From: Otis tarda
Taxonomy: Eukaryota; Chordata; Aves; Otidiformes; Otididae
Assembly (NCBI GenBank): GCA_026413225.1
Contig: CM048554.1
Span: 90,251,963-90,315,962, forward strand
DNA length: 64,000 nucleotides
Reading direction: 5' to 3'
Below are positions 25,672 through 40,600 of the stretch, piece by piece. Both the position numbers and the translations under genes were made by a program. Positions within the stretch are counted from its first letter, which is position 1. Every line of letters starts with the position of its first letter. A model generated the notes under the pieces. It saw only the letters and a list, made by a program, of their open reading frames with translations. It was not told where the DNA came from and made no database searches.

Positions 25672-28600
25672 CTATTTAAAAGAAAAGAGGGGGAAAAAAA
25701 AAATATTATTAATCCTATGAATACATTCTCCTCTCCTGTGTCTGTGACCTTTGTGTAATGAGGTGCCCTTAACCCTGGAACACAGCAGCTGAGGATGCAT
25801 CGCTCTGCAGTACTACCAGACTGAAGCAGGGATCTGGCCAAGTTCAGAGACACTCCTCCAGGCCTACAATCAGTTATTTCCCAGGAACAGAGCTGCGTGG
25901 AAGCTGCTATTTCTGATTGCAGGAGGACATAATCTTTTCCCTAGGACTAGTTTTTCAAGCTACAAAGCGAGGCAGGCTGCCAAAATAACCTGCTTTTGCG
26001 GTTCCCTGCTGAGGTTCCCTCCCACTCCTGTCCCTCGTGGGGTCCAGAAATAAATTAATTCCTGGCAGAAGACGAACTCTATAGATACCAAAGAGCTATT
26101 GTTCAGGCCTAAACCAGTATTACTACCGAACACAGCCATGCCTACAGTAGCCAAGGGAAGAAAAACCCTCCCGTATGTATTTGATCTACTGCCCAAAGGT
26201 GCACCACACAGTCTCTTTGAACAAATGTCCAGGCTTCCATATGGCAATAAAATCTCCTCTATTACACTGCCCTCAGCAGGCACACGTTATCTGGCTTTGT
26301 GTTCTGACCTGTATGTATGTATGTACGTATGTGTTAAAAATGAATTCTTGTCCAAAAAAGTTGATATAACTCCTGACTGCTCCAGCATGTCAGCATTTAA
26401 AAAAAAAAAAAAAAAAAAAAAAAGCCTAATAAATAAATGCTGCCTTGATTGAGCCATTATGCTGCCAGGCTGGCCCAGTAAGATGATGTTTTGGTGACAT
26501 AAGTGCAGATAGTCCAGTGATTATGATCCTAGTTCTGTCTCCTGTTACAATTAAGTCTGTTGCTTTCAATTTGGATTGATAATGTGAAGGAGAATGTATT
26601 CTTCAAACTTCACTCATCTGCTGTCTCAGATTAACTCCCATGTATATGCTTGGTTTCAACAAAAATGCTTTACTTTTCATGGCAACTGCTTCAATTACCT
26701 TACTAGCAGGAAGTTGATATGAACAAGGTATGGATTAAGAGAGTGGTGCATCCAAACACAGAGTTCCTTCAGTTCAAAGAAAATTTAATCTCAATATTTC
26801 AAGAATTCCATGAAAAGTCTGCAACACTACACTGACCTTTGATGCTAAAGTAGGTTTCAGTCCAAGAAACGAGAAGACAGTGTTGCTCTCCTTTGATTCA
26901 AAAAAGCCATCATAATCCTAGAGAGAGAGAGAAAAAAAAAAAAAAAGATGAGTCAATATTTGTATTCCTGTTTTCCTGATTGATCTTACCACACCACATA
27001 TTCGACTAAAGGATGGTATGTAATAATGCTCAGGAAAATATTGATACTTATCCATACTCTCCTATGCAAACCTAAAAGCATTCTAAACTGCAATGACATG
27101 CAATGGGCGTTGGACTAGATGATCTTCAAAGGTCCCTTCCAACCCAAACCAGTCTCTGATTCTGTGATATCATCAACTACAATGGCAAAGAAAACCACAT
27201 AAATTCTCTAACTACACACCTTTCACTATTTGAATTAAAAGAAAAATCTATTGTGGGTATATTTTAAAGGTATTTAAGTGCCTAACAATGCAAAGAAGTT
27301 TCTGACTGGGTTTCCAATTTGCATTTTAGCACACAAAATACTTCCTAACATGGAAATCTCCAAGAAGTCCTGAGGCAGCTGAACTCTTTATTTCTTCAGT
27401 GGTGGAACAGAGACTTAATCTTCATTGTATCCTTTGAAATCAGCAACTGTATCTCAGCCTTGGACAACCAGATAGTTAAATAAAAAATGCTACCATAAAG
27501 AATCTTGTTGCATAGAAAGATAAAAACCAAGCTTCATTATCATGATTAAGCTCCTTTTAGGTTTCAGCTGCTTAAGAGCAGGTTCTGATCTCAAAGCGTT
27601 CCTACTGCTCTTACTTTTTGTTTATTGCATTGGACACCTGCTACTCTTCTATCATCAGACGAGCTGACAATATTCAGTTTTCAAGGGAAAAAGGAAAAAA
27701 AAACTAGAGCACAGTTTAGTGAATGGATTTGGCATATGGCAAGAAGCGAAGTTTCGGGTCCTCCTCATGGTTTGGCAAAGATTTCCTCTATCACCACTAG
27801 CAAACAATAAAGCACCCAGTTCAAACTCTTTTCCTCTACCATGTAACTGCAAAATGGAAATATTAATCCTTACTTAACCACTTCTGGCACATAAAATACT
27901 CTGTAAATGGCAGGAAATTTCAGGTATGTACTCATCACTACATAGCAATTATCTCTAAATATCTAAGATTAGTAGTTATGCTTAACTTGAAAGCATTCAA
28001 CAAGAGAAATCCCTTTAAATATTGACTGTGCACAAACATGCTTTCAACACAGAATAATAACAGGCAGTCTCCATGCCTCCACACACTTCCCATCTGTGTA
28101 ACAGTCATTCCCAATGCACCTGACCCCCAAAATTAGCACTTATTTGGCTCTTAACCTCTCATCTCATTACTTTTTGAGATCTCATCTCTCATTGTTACAG
28201 TTTCAGGTGCTTTCCCTGAAATTGGACCTCCATTTTTCTCCAGTAGCAGCTGCCTTGCTCATTTACCTCTTTCCGCTCCTGCTTTCCCCGTAACCTGTAA
28301 ACTCACAAACCACCCCACAATCACAGGGGACCATGTAAGATAAACAGAAGAAGCTCTAATTGGAAAGCACAAATCTTTCTCTGACCTGGCTATTCTTGGA
28401 AGGCTGTCATAGGACATGCAAAGATTAGGAAATGTCTTTTATCTTCCAACCAGAGTTTATTCATGCCTAGCCAATATCCACTCCTGCTTACATTTTGGCT
28501 TCTCAGATCATAAGCAGGAAGCAAAAATGATCTGGAAAAGCATTCTGCTTCGCAGTAATTCTCTGGGTCTTCACAAAGTGGTGTGAATCCCTTCATCCGA

Positions 28601-31600
28601 CCTGCCAGACCCAATTATAAGGTAGACCAAATTACGTCCTTGCCGAAGGTTGGTTGGTATTTTGTGAAATACAGCTTTGTAAAGAAAATGTGTGCTTGTA
28701 GATGAAGACTTCGCTTCTCTTTGTTCTCTTTTTTTCTCTCTACCAACCTAAAATAAAAGATTGTTCGGACAGAAAATACATAGTCACCATTGCAGAGATA
28801 ATATACCTCCCATGAGATCCATAATCATTCTGCAGATGTGCAGGATTTATCTTAAAACCTTCATGGTGCACTAGACAAAGATGCTTTACTAGCATTTCCA
28901 TAGTAACATACTGCTATACCAGCGTGAGCACAACTGTCCTAGCAAAGTGATACTTTGCAGTTGCATAATCATTCAAATAACCTCAGCCCAGAAAAAAAAA
29001 AACAACATAGCTGCACCGAGGCGGTTTCCCAGCCTAATCCTCTATACTAAAAGGATCTGCCCTGAAAGACACAGAGAGGTCACCAGGAGTATATGACAGT
29101 CATCAGGCCTCAGACATATTAGCTGACATACATAGAAGGAGTAAACCTTCTTCTTAAGATGGCTTTTTCTCGTCACCTTCTTAAAAGATGACTATATTGT
29201 TGTGCTATAGACTTGGGCAATAAGTCAGTATTCCAGGACGAAGCTTCACTTCTACTCATCCTTTCAGCTTTCACACACGTGCATATATATATATATAGAA
29301 TCATAGAATTATTCAGTTTGGAAAAGACCCTTAAGATCATCAAACTCAACCATTAACCCAGCACTACCAAGTCCACCACCAAACCATGTCCCTAAGCACC
29401 ACATCTACACGTCTTTTAAATACCTCCAGGGATGGTGACTCAACCACTTCCCTCGGCAGCCTGTTCCAGTGCTTGACAACCCTTTCAGTGAATAATTTTT
29501 TCCTCATATCCAATCTAAATGCCTCCCAACACAATTTGAGGTCATTCCCTCATGTCCTATCACCTGTTACTTGGGAGAAGAGACCGACACCCACCTCCCT
29601 ACAACCTCCTTTCAGGTAGCTGTAGAGAGCAATGAGGTCTCCCCAGAGCCTCCTTTTCTCCAGACTAAATAACCTCAGTTCCCACAGTCACTCCCCGTAA
29701 GACTTGTGCTCTAGACCCTTCATCAGGTTCGCTGCCCTTCTCTGGACCCACTCCAGCAACTCAATGTCCTTCTTGTAGTGAGGGGCCCAAAACTGAACGC
29801 AGTATTTGATGTGTGGCCTCACCAGTGCCAAGAACAAGATAGCGAGAGTACGTGCATTTCTTCTATCTAGTCTTCAGTTCCATGGTTTTCTCTATGTGCA
29901 ATACCTAATTTCCAATGAATACCGTCTACTCACTTCATTCTATGGGAAGAGTCAAGTTTATTTGCTTTCACTGCCAGAGGAATGAAACAATTCAACAAAA
30001 AAAAAAAAAAAGCAGTTCTGGAGCAAAGGAAGGTAGAATCTCCCACAACGATCATGATCACAGACTGGAAAGCAGACTTTGCAGACAGATGCTGCTTATC
30101 ATTATGAGGACAAAAGTATTACCATTACTTTTTAAAATGCTAACATATGAAGATATTAGACACAGTTTTAAGTTTCCTCACTGTTAGTTATAGCTATGGT
30201 CTGCTCTACCTAACCTTGAAATTAAACATATAATTAAATAGAGGAAATAGACACGTTTACATCAATTAAAAAAAACACTTAAGGTGATGAATTTGTGCTA
30301 ATTTCTGATTTAATGTAAATGCATGACTAAGAACCAGAAAGTAAATCCAAGTAAAATAGACAAATCTCACAACTAGGCCATGGCATGAGCTGAAACAGTA
30401 CCGAAAGCAACCCCAACAATGCTATGGACAAAAAGAGGACAATGTAATCACGGAATACCTAGAGGAGTAATAAGTAATACTGAAGCTCTGCAGAAGTATG
30501 TGTGATTAAGACTTTCACTTGAAAAACTTCATGGACACTGTTAAACTTGAAAAAGGTCCAGTCTGATTCTGCTAAAGCAGATGAAGAGCCAAGAGGGACA
30601 GGAGCTATACAAGCAACCACATGTGAAGACAGTGCCTGACCTGAGAAATGACCTTGATGTTCTCCACTGGGTTCACCTACCAGTGAGTCACACAATTTCT
30701 AGAGCTGAAGATAGGGGAGCAGTGGATGAATACAGCCCACAGCAAGAACAAGGGCATCTCTTTAATATCAGGACAGTTTAAATTGCCTTAAGATGCTCAT
30801 TACAGCCCTGTAAACTACAAGCAGCCAACCTGCAGACAGGCAGCTATTGCGAGCATTTCTGCAGCAGCACAGCTCAAGACAGACATCGTTTTCACTCCTC
30901 ACCAGGAGCATCCTTTCCTCCCAAGCACACAGGCAGTTTTCATGAACCTCCAGACACCTGTTTGTCTCAACAGTTTCTCCAAGAGAAGTCTCTCTGTTTG
31001 AGTGGGTGAGTCATCATCTCCCATCACCATTTTCAAGTTCTGGGGTTCTCCTGAAGTGTCCTAATCCTAGTACTTCTAAAACCGTCACTCCTCTAAGACC
31101 ATCGCTTTTTCACTCTGTTAAAAAAAAATGGAAAGAAAAACAGAGTAGGGAAGGATTCACTGCCTGAAAACAGTGTCACAAGAAATCAGACTGCATTCCT
31201 GGCTCTGACAATTACTTTGTGACTCAGCAAATCCATCATTATCTGTGAACATCTGTTTACTTTAACCTCTGTAAAGTAATTTAGGACTTAATCACAAAAA
31301 GCTTTCTGCAAGTGCTAGTTATCAATTTTTACTTCCAGCAGTACCCAGGTCTGATTTAGTATGTTTTTTTCCCACATTTTTACAGATAATCAAACCTGGA
31401 TTCACTTACTGAAAAAATTGTGAAGGTTAAACAATGAGCTAAACCAAGTAAGAGAATGATTGAAAGAACACAAAGCCCAGTGGATTGATTCATTTTAAAA
31501 GGAGCAGAATATTTAATAACCGCAAGAGATTATCCACCAGACGCAACTTCCCTGATGTTTTGAAATATCTGCATTGCAAAACATATTAAAATGCTATTGA

Positions 31601-34600
31601 CACTTTCACACTTTCATGGGAGATGGGGTAGAAACATCACGCTTTTAGATAAAATTTTAAATAGGAGAATTTTCCTACTAATTTCTGCAATGAAAACATA
31701 TGATCCCAAAATATTCAAATGTGAAGAAAACATTATAAAAATGCATAAGTCCTATAAATATTGAGAGAAATTGCTTTAGTATGGCAGTTTCTTAAGAGAT
31801 TTTTGAGAAACATGATCTCAAAGAATATGATCTCCAGGACTCACTGGTTTTGCTTTAGCATGTGGTAGGAGTTCAAAGCGGACATCCCTGGCTTTCCCTG
31901 TAATACAGACGAGATAACAGATGTTCCAAAACCATCTCACCTTTGACTCACCTTGGTCTTTACGGAGACCAAGTCTGTGCAGATTTGGGCCACATGTAAA
32001 GACACTACATCAATGGACGTGGACACAAAAATTCTGGTCTCACATAAAGAACATCCCACTGCTACCAGCAGCAGATGCAGAGACTCAAGAAGGAAAATGG
32101 TGCCAAGCTCAGTGGAAGCCGAGAGCTTCATACACAGGCAAAAGCCCAACTTGCTTGTGAGCCAACGCGTTCCACCTGGGTAAACTCTGTGGGACACTCT
32201 GCCTCCCACAGAGGAAGGATACCACCGTGCTTTGGTTTTGGCAAGGCACTGGTTCCCTGTTTCTGCACCAGGCTTCACCACCGGTAGCAAGTTGCTACAA
32301 CCGCCTCGCCACTGTGCCAAGCAGCTCTACCATGCCAGTGGGCGCTGTGGCTTTGCTGGGATCGGCTGAGCAGCACTGTCTTGCCCCTCTGCAAGGAAGT
32401 GGCTCCCACTGATGCCCTGGAGGCATTTGGAAAGCAGCTGTTAATCTAAAAACATACTAGCATGGCAAACTGCCACCCACTGCCCCACTTCAAAAGGCAA
32501 CTATGTGCACAAATAGAATTTTGACTGTATTGCTTTAAATCATCATCCTTAGTGCTTTCCAGAGCTGCTAATTACACGTTATTAATGTATAAAATTCTGG
32601 CAACATTAGCAGCCGATTAAGGCTACTAAAACTAAGGGGACATAGAGACAGTGGACATGAATCATCAGTGATGCATAGATGCTCTGTCCCTCTAGAAAAG
32701 TTGAAAAGCCACAAAAATATGGGTGACAAAGCACAAAGACAAGGGTATGAAACTTTACAGAGAACAACAAATGCCAGTTAGGAGGAAAAAAAATATATCT
32801 CAGGATGGTTTGAGGGGGATAGAGAAATGACAGGAGTATAAATAAGGCAATTAAAAAGCTATTTCAAGTCAGAAAAGGTTTCTTAACAGAATAACAGCCA
32901 TCTGACTGCTTTAGGCCTGGTTCCTCACCTTTAAAGTCAATGGCAGCTTGATCACCAAGTAGCTGGAGCAAGACACGGTCCCTCTGCTTTACTACCAGAA
33001 TCCTTTGTCGAAAAATAAGTGATGCTAACTGTACTGAAGTTTCATGGCATAAAGCTCTTCTTTTCTTTCCCTGCTCCTGCTGAATGACTCTAAACTGGGA
33101 TAGAGAGGCAGGCTGTGGCTGCAAAGGTCTTCAGGAGCAGTTACCCCAGATGGTAGCGGGAGGAAGGCTGCTAAGCTCACTGTAGTGGTAGGATGATTGG
33201 TCCTAGATGCAGAGCTCAACAGATCCATGGCGCACATTGCCAAAGCACACTAAGGATGCTAAATGGTTACATGGCTTCACCAGAAGGCTGAAGTTCATGG
33301 AAGAGAAATGTAATAAGAATTACTAAATGTATTAAAGCAGTATTTGTTTCAAAAAAAAAAAAAAAATAGCTAGAGACAGGGAGAATGCTCAACAGAAGTA
33401 TTTTATATGCTTGACTTGCTTGTAGTCTTTCCTAGGCATATGCTTATGGCCACTGTTGGGAAAAAACCGGGCTAGGCAGACCTTCAGTCTCACACAATTA
33501 AAGCTACTTGTGTTATCTTAAATTGTATCTTACACAAAGTTTTAAAATAATCAAAGTCAAGTGATACTGTTCACTTATTCTAGTAAAAGCAAAAAAAAAA
33601 AAAAATCCAAACCCACGCCTCACACTTAGATAGCTTTGTTTTCAAGACCTGAGTCCTGTAGTTCATCTTGAAACCAAAAGGTGCTGCGATGTTTTGTACC
33701 TCTTTAAAGGCAGATTAATCAAAGGCAGGAGAATTCTCTTAATGTCTAGATTATGCAGAAATCCCAACAGCCATCCACTGCCCAAATTCTGCAGTGAAGT
33801 AAAAGCAACTTACTCTTTGAGATAGTGGACAAGCATTCATGAAATCTGAATTTAACTTCTCATTATGACAGAAATGCCTTATCTCCTTCTGGCATTCATG
33901 TGGGGTTTATGCCAATCTTCTTCAGTAGGAAAACTGTTGGTCCTTGAGAATTCTCTCCTCCTTAGAAATCCCTTCTCTCATCAGCAACTGCCAAGTTCAC
34001 AAAGCTCAACTTGGCTACAGGAGTAGCAGTATCCCAACTGTGATGTGGAGGCTTTAAGTGTATTGTATTCCTGGTGCTGGGAAACCAGATCACCGTAGTG
34101 ATATGACTATAGACACTGCCATAATTAATTTGGCTCAGCATTTTGTTAAGCAGGTACACTAAGGCTTGTTTAATAAACACTGTCACTGCTGGGAGAAACT
34201 ATTTACTGCACACCAAATTTAAAATTGGCAGTACTGCAGACCAGCATAAATAATCATTTGTGCTTCAAGGAACACAACACAAGTGTGATGGCATTGGGTC
34301 AAAGTTAAATATTAACACAAAGTAGATTTCATTTACAATTAGCAATTATGCAGACACTGTCTATCCACTACTGTAACTGAGATTAGGAGAACTTTGTATC
34401 TAATGAAGTTTCAAAGACAGTAACTGTGAATAAAATTCTTCCCAGTAAGTTTCTTCAAAATAGCAAGTTGGCTTTGTTGCTGTTTGCTTTTAGCTTGCAA
34501 CAAGAAAGAGCTTGTTAGACATCTCAGACAAATCCTTATTGCTTACCACATCAAGAAGCAGAAAAACAAGGAACCTGCCCAAATGTTGTTTGCACTGCTT

Positions 34601-37600
34601 TTTATACAGATTTTTTTAAATGCACTAATTATTGGAGAGCACTCAAAGATAAGTCTATCAGCATGCTGTTTGAATTTGCTTCTCTTTGGCAACAATTTTT
34701 AAATACATGATCATGATCTCTCAATTCTTATAAAAGGGGCAAGGTAATTGCTCTTACAAGTAACATTGGGAAACTTGTAACTTAAATGTATTAAATCAAG
34801 CGCCCTGCTGCTGGCTGAGTTAACACTGTACGCCACAGAGAATGAACTGTGAGCATCCTTCCCAAAAAGGGCAGTCCAGTTCTCTAGGGCAGATGACACT
34901 CATTTACTGATCTGATTAGGATTACAATGGAAAGCTCTTACTCAGCACAGCTCTGCTTGGAGAACAAGTGTGCGTGCATGTGTGGGTTTTTTTAATATTA
35001 CATAGACGCACAAAAATAAGATCTTGTCTGCACAACACAGGAGTCTAAACATGACAGTTTTCAATTAGCTAAACTTCTGATACGATCTCTGGGCAGGATT
35101 TTTGAAGAGCTTAGACAATTGACTCTGCAAAGCAACCTGTTACTCCTCTCCTAAGGGCCAGATGTTTATTTCACTAATCTCTTGTTGCAGGCTTCCAAAA
35201 ACAAAGGCTTTAATAAAAGGGAGCAGATGTCAGCTACAGCTCTATTGTTTGGACAGTACAGCACAAACTTGGGCTGATGTGATGTTTGTCATTCATTCAG
35301 CAACTGTGACAGCGTACACAAGCACTGACTATCTAAGAACCGATACCCTCACCTCTAGGACAGGGAGTCCAAGTGCAGAAGTGGCTTCTCCCATCCAAGC
35401 ATTGAGGACCCCAAATTGGCACAGTGCCCATCTGGGGCAGGGGAATATTCAGGGGTAGTCAGTGGTAGAATCTATAAGTGCTGTGGATGATAACAGGTGC
35501 CACCTCCCCCTTCTGTGCACCTTCCAGCTCATCACATTATTTTACAATTTGTTTGGATAAGAACACTTATCACTCAGAACACGGCAGGTGTTTGAGAGAG
35601 GGAGGGACAGAAACGTCAGGGAGTTCACTGTGCTAGTCATCCTTTTAGATGAAATCATGGCTAAGAGACACATTGACTGTGCTGCACAGAAGCTCTACAG
35701 GCACATGTTTTCCCTTGGACGTGTTCGAAGGTAGCTGTAACCTTAAGGGACACGACAACCACATGTTGGTTGTTTTCCTTTTAGAATATTTTACTCACAT
35801 CAATATTAGGTGACATCTCAGAGCACTAAATGAAAAACAGATTTACCCCTTCCATTTGTTTATTTTAGGAACTGGACACTGGTAGAATCATCTTTCAACC
35901 TTTCCTTTGTTTTCTGTAGTTCCTTCGGAGAAGAACAGAAATGTGAGTCTACTAAAGAAAGAAGAAATTCCTCTGCAATGTATTAACAGCATTTCTATTT
36001 ATAAATGGATTATAACTTTGCTATATCTTCAAAGTGTGTCTTAGAACATAATCATATTAGCACAACCACAAGCGGAACAGTGGTGCACTGCATTTCTTAT
36101 TTCATCCTGCATCCATATCCTGTGTGCCCTCAAGCTATTCCTGTCACCTAGTAAGCCTTCTTATTCTTTCCTCAGTATATTTTAATAGACCAGGCCCTTT
36201 ATAAAAGACTTTACAAAAGACTACCAAAGTAGTCATGATGCCTTCAAGAACAAGCCCCTTCTCTTCAAAAAAGTATGGCATAATAGGAAGTTTTCATTCC
36301 ATGCAAAGAAGAATTAGGAATTCAAATAAAATTGCTAGTAGCTTGTGTCACACTTAATGATTATTCATATGTTCTGCAGAACATCACTGTAATAAATATA
36401 AAAATCTAAAAGAAAAAAAAAAAACCAGTATTTTCTACTATCTCCTCTAAAGGATAGTAGATGTAGATAGTAGATAGTAGATAGATAGTAGATGTCCTCT
36501 GCAGAACATCACTGTAATAAATATAAAAATCTAAAAGAAAAAAAAAAAAAAAACCAGTATTTTCTACTATCTCCTCTAAAGGACAATTCTAATTTACACT
36601 GGTCATCTTTAAATGCTTAAAAATACATAAACACTCTATAACATTATATTTAGGAAAGAGAGTGTCTGAAACAGAGAAAGTTATCTCCAGAGTGTCTGAA
36701 ACAGAGAAAGTTATCTCCAGAGATGTATCAAATCTTGACAGCTATCATCTCTATGTGGTGGGATGGTTTACAAGAAATTACCTGATAATTCACCTTGAAA
36801 CAGCTATTCATGAAGTTTAGAAAGCAGAGAGGAAAGAGTCCAAATAAAAACGGTGGTGGTCAACAGGAATATACTACAGGGTAAACAGCAGCACTAAGAC
36901 ACTACTGATACCAATTCTAACTGCTTTGGGCAAGAAAAAATTCTTGGATTATTTTACTTTTACTGAGTTGTGGAGTTTCTGTTTTTAAGCTCTAACACTG
37001 TCCAGGCTGGCTACTCTACACTTTGCCTCTGGTACTATGCTTCCTTTTATTAAGTACATATCACACAGAACTAAAGCTTTTTGCTCCAAGACACAGAAAA
37101 GCAGTGGAGAAGTGGACAGGAAAAGCACAGGCATTGCCTTAAGTTACAACCATACAGACCTTGCCAACATGCAGAAGACGCTGGCAACCCCAACGGGCAG
37201 GGGGTGCTTTCCAATGCCAGCTTTGCCTTCTATATTCCTTGCTTGAGAAAAGGGTTTATTAGGAAGATAAACAGTGCGATGTCACTGGCCCCAAATCACT
37301 CACACTTGGTCTAGGTTCTGTGGACACTTGTGAGCCATAAACTACTCCAGTGCAACTGCAAAAGGTAGTTAAGAACTATTTCAAACAAACAGCTTTAACT
37401 GGCCATACACGAAACTGTACCTCCGATGGAAAAAATAATTAATCAAGAAAGTTTCATCATCATCAATCACTAACAGCTGTTATACAACCTCTGAGCAATT
37501 CACACCAACTTTTATTCAGTGAGATTATCGCTCATCTCAAGAGAGACCCGGACCACCACGATGCTAAGTGAGTCAGGTATGACACCTCTAAGGGTGCAGG

Positions 37601-40600
37601 GAACCAAATGCAGACTTGCTGAATACCAAATTAGCCTCACAGCTGCCCTAGCTCCTGAAGTAAACACACTACAGCAGGTGTGCTAAGGTGAATTCTGCCA
37701 CATTGCTTGAGGATCCAGAGACAGAGTTCAAGCTGTACATCTCTGATACATCTCTGTATCTGTAGGCTCAAGAATAATGACAAACTCCCCAATGACAGGC
37801 CAAGGCGGAAAGTCTGAGGTGGCCTCTTTCCAGTTTTCTTAACCCCTCTTTCCTCTTCTTTCTCATATCAGTGAGTAGTTACCGATTTGTCATTTCACAC
37901 AAAAAAAAAAAAAGAAGAAAAAGAAATGCATGTGAATCTTTCCAGGATCTTAAAAAAAAAAAAAAAACAGAAGAGACTGATACTTAACAGTGCAAAGAAA
38001 TCAGTGCCACAGTAATCGCCTGTGCACTGAGCAGTTTCTCGACAACAATCCACCTCTTTCAGCAGCCTATTTTCTTTCTTTCTTTCTTTCTTTCTATAGG
38101 CCTTCACTGTTGATGGAGTTGATATCCATATATTAAATTTCAAGGAGGGACAATAAATATCAAATATCTCTGTCTCTACTGCTGTGCCCACTACGCACTC
38201 TATCAGGGCTTACCCTAACACTCCAAACAATCAGAGCAGCTTCCAGGAAAAAAAAAAAAAAAAAAAACCAGTAACAACAACAAAAAAAAAAAGAGTCAGC
38301 CTGTTATGTAAATATTTTCCCTTCAGCTCAAACTCCCACCTGGAAACAGATTTCCTTTTAATTTTGGTTGGCCTAAATTTCAGGCGATCTCACATCAGTG
38401 GCAGATTTCTGCATACAAAACTGTCACTGCTTCAAAGTGCTAACTGCCAGCTTTGTGAGGTTAAAATTAGAGTGCAGTTCACTGAGAAGTGGAGATTTCC
38501 AATCCAGGAGGCTCTTCAAGTCTAAGAAGAGTTGTGTATTCGACTGTGGGGATTTCAGAGAAAGCAGAAGAGGGAGGTGTGAGGCATAGGCCTAATTTCA
38601 GACATCACTTCTCCAGCATTGCTCACTTGCTGCTTTAAGAGCTCTCCATGTCCAGTATTCTGGCTACTGCAGTTCCTGTTAGGATATTCGCACCTATGGC
38701 TCCTCATGTACCACGTGAAGAAGCCCGAGCCCTCGCTGGGGGCTGCAAATTCCACTCCAGAAGCCACATGCCCAAAATTTACGCATTTCAGTGCTTGGCA
38801 TCATGCTATAGTTCCTTTGTGAATCTGGTCCTAAAGCACCAGTCTCCAGTGATCTCTCCATCTGTCTGGATTTTCCATGGCCTGTGCAAGAAAGGTAACA
38901 ATACGTAATAATTAAGTAAGGATAGGTAATTATTTGTTCATTCTTTTAAAAAGTGTTTTTAACCTGCAGGATACTGAATAGTTAGTACTATGTTGGATCC
39001 TACCAGAAGTACTTAGAAAAATTTTAATAACTCACACGCAAAATCACTGCTCTGGCTGTGTAAAACAAATTCACAATGGAAGGTGGAGCATTTAGAAATT
39101 TTTCTGTAACCCTGAAAGCACAGGACTTAGTGAAAACTTAGAATAACAAGCTACAGTCTCCACCTTCCCTTTTTTACTGGGTCCAGGTGGAATGGAGTTA
39201 ACTTTCTTCACAGTAACCCTTATGGTGCTGTGTTTTGGATATGTGACTAAACCAGCCTTGATAACACACCGGTGTTTTGGTTACTGCCAAGCAGTGCTTG
39301 CACAGCATCAAGGCCTCCTCTGTTTCTCACTCTGCTCCTCCCTGCCAGCCCCTGAGAGTAGGCTGGGAGTGGGCAAGAGGCTGGGAGAAGACACAGCTGG
39401 GACAGCTGACCCCAACTGGCCAAAGGGATGTTCCATACCGTATTAACACCATGCTCATAAAAAAAACGGGGAGTGTTCACCTTCCAAGGTAGACATTGCT
39501 CGGAGACTGGCTGGGCATCGGTCTGCTTTTGGGTGAGTGATAGCGTTTGCACCACTTGGGTTTTTTTTCCCTTTCCTTCACTATTAAACTGCCTTTGTCT
39601 CAAATCATGAGTTCTCTTGCTTTTGCTTTCCCTATTTTCTCCACTATGCTGCTAGGGAATTGGGGTGGTGCAAGCATCTGTGTGGCTGCTGGCTGGTCAA
39701 CCCACAACAGTCATTTTTGGCTCTTGAATAGGGACTCCAAAAGGTTCAAGGTAACAACAATTTGATAAGTGTGCTAGGCTGAATTTACAGCTTTTATACC
39801 TGTTTACCTGCTACTTGGCAGGCTGTTACTTGGTGTTGCTGGTCATGCTTGTTCTTGATGCTGATTTGCTTTTTCTCTCAGTTGCTCTGCTGCTAGCTCC
39901 CTTTCTTCCTGTACCTCAAACTCGAGAGCTTGTTAATGGCTGTTTTCAGCTTTTGCTGTTTGTCGTGTTGTTTATCACTTTCTTTTGCTTTGTCTGGGAG
40001 AGCCACAATAACAGCACTGGCCTTGAGCCTAATCTGGTATTTGGCCCCTGCACTGCTGCCATCTCAGTACTCTGGGAAGCATCTCGTGGAGACTACTAGC
40101 AATTCTACCTCTCTCTTCTTCTCTAGGACCCACTTTGTGGAGGAAATTAAGAATGGCATCTTCCTCTTCTCCTCCAGGACAGACATTTCCACCCTTGTGG
40201 AAACCCTTCAATTTCTTGAACACCCAATGTAACCAGAAGGTTCCACTGGTGTGTGCAGTGACGTTGATTTTGGTTTTTCATAAGGGAATGCCGCCAGTTG
40301 GGAATGCCACACAGGAACGTGCCCTGAGGCAACCAATTCCCAGGTAGCAAGGTGTGTGGGAGAATTTGGGCAGATGCCTAGAGCAGTTTCCGTCTCCAAT
40401 GGTTTGGGACTTCACTCCTGCACAGATGCGGAATCCCGTTGAACTGGCAGACCACTTGCAGGAAGGATGCCTTGCATATATGGTAAAGACACAACTTCGA
40501 GCACTGTGGTGGGGCCTGAGGTAGGCCTATGCCTATGCTCAAAGGAATGAGAGGGTCTCTGGATCTGAGAACACAGAAACAGACACTGTGAGAGTCTCTG

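Larger units (their letters stand above)
25672..26836 (-). other. SH3BGRL2: SH3BGRL2 intron 3
   Basis: A 1,165-bp phase-0 intron with donor GTCAGT and acceptor ATAG. It holds a (GTAT)n run at 26311-26332, a 25-base A-run at about 26399-26423 and several short ORFs without family resemblance. No other gene is seen. Confidence 0.85.

Noticed and set aside
31937-32320. 127-codon minus-strand ORF in intron 2
   Set aside because: Other frames are open over the same GC-richer patch, there is no domain or splice evidence, and no family is recognised.
39815-40099. Very hydrophobic 94-codon ORF resembling a membrane protein
   Set aside because: It lies in the T-rich leader behind the ERVL LTR, and its hydrophobicity comes from T-rich sequence.
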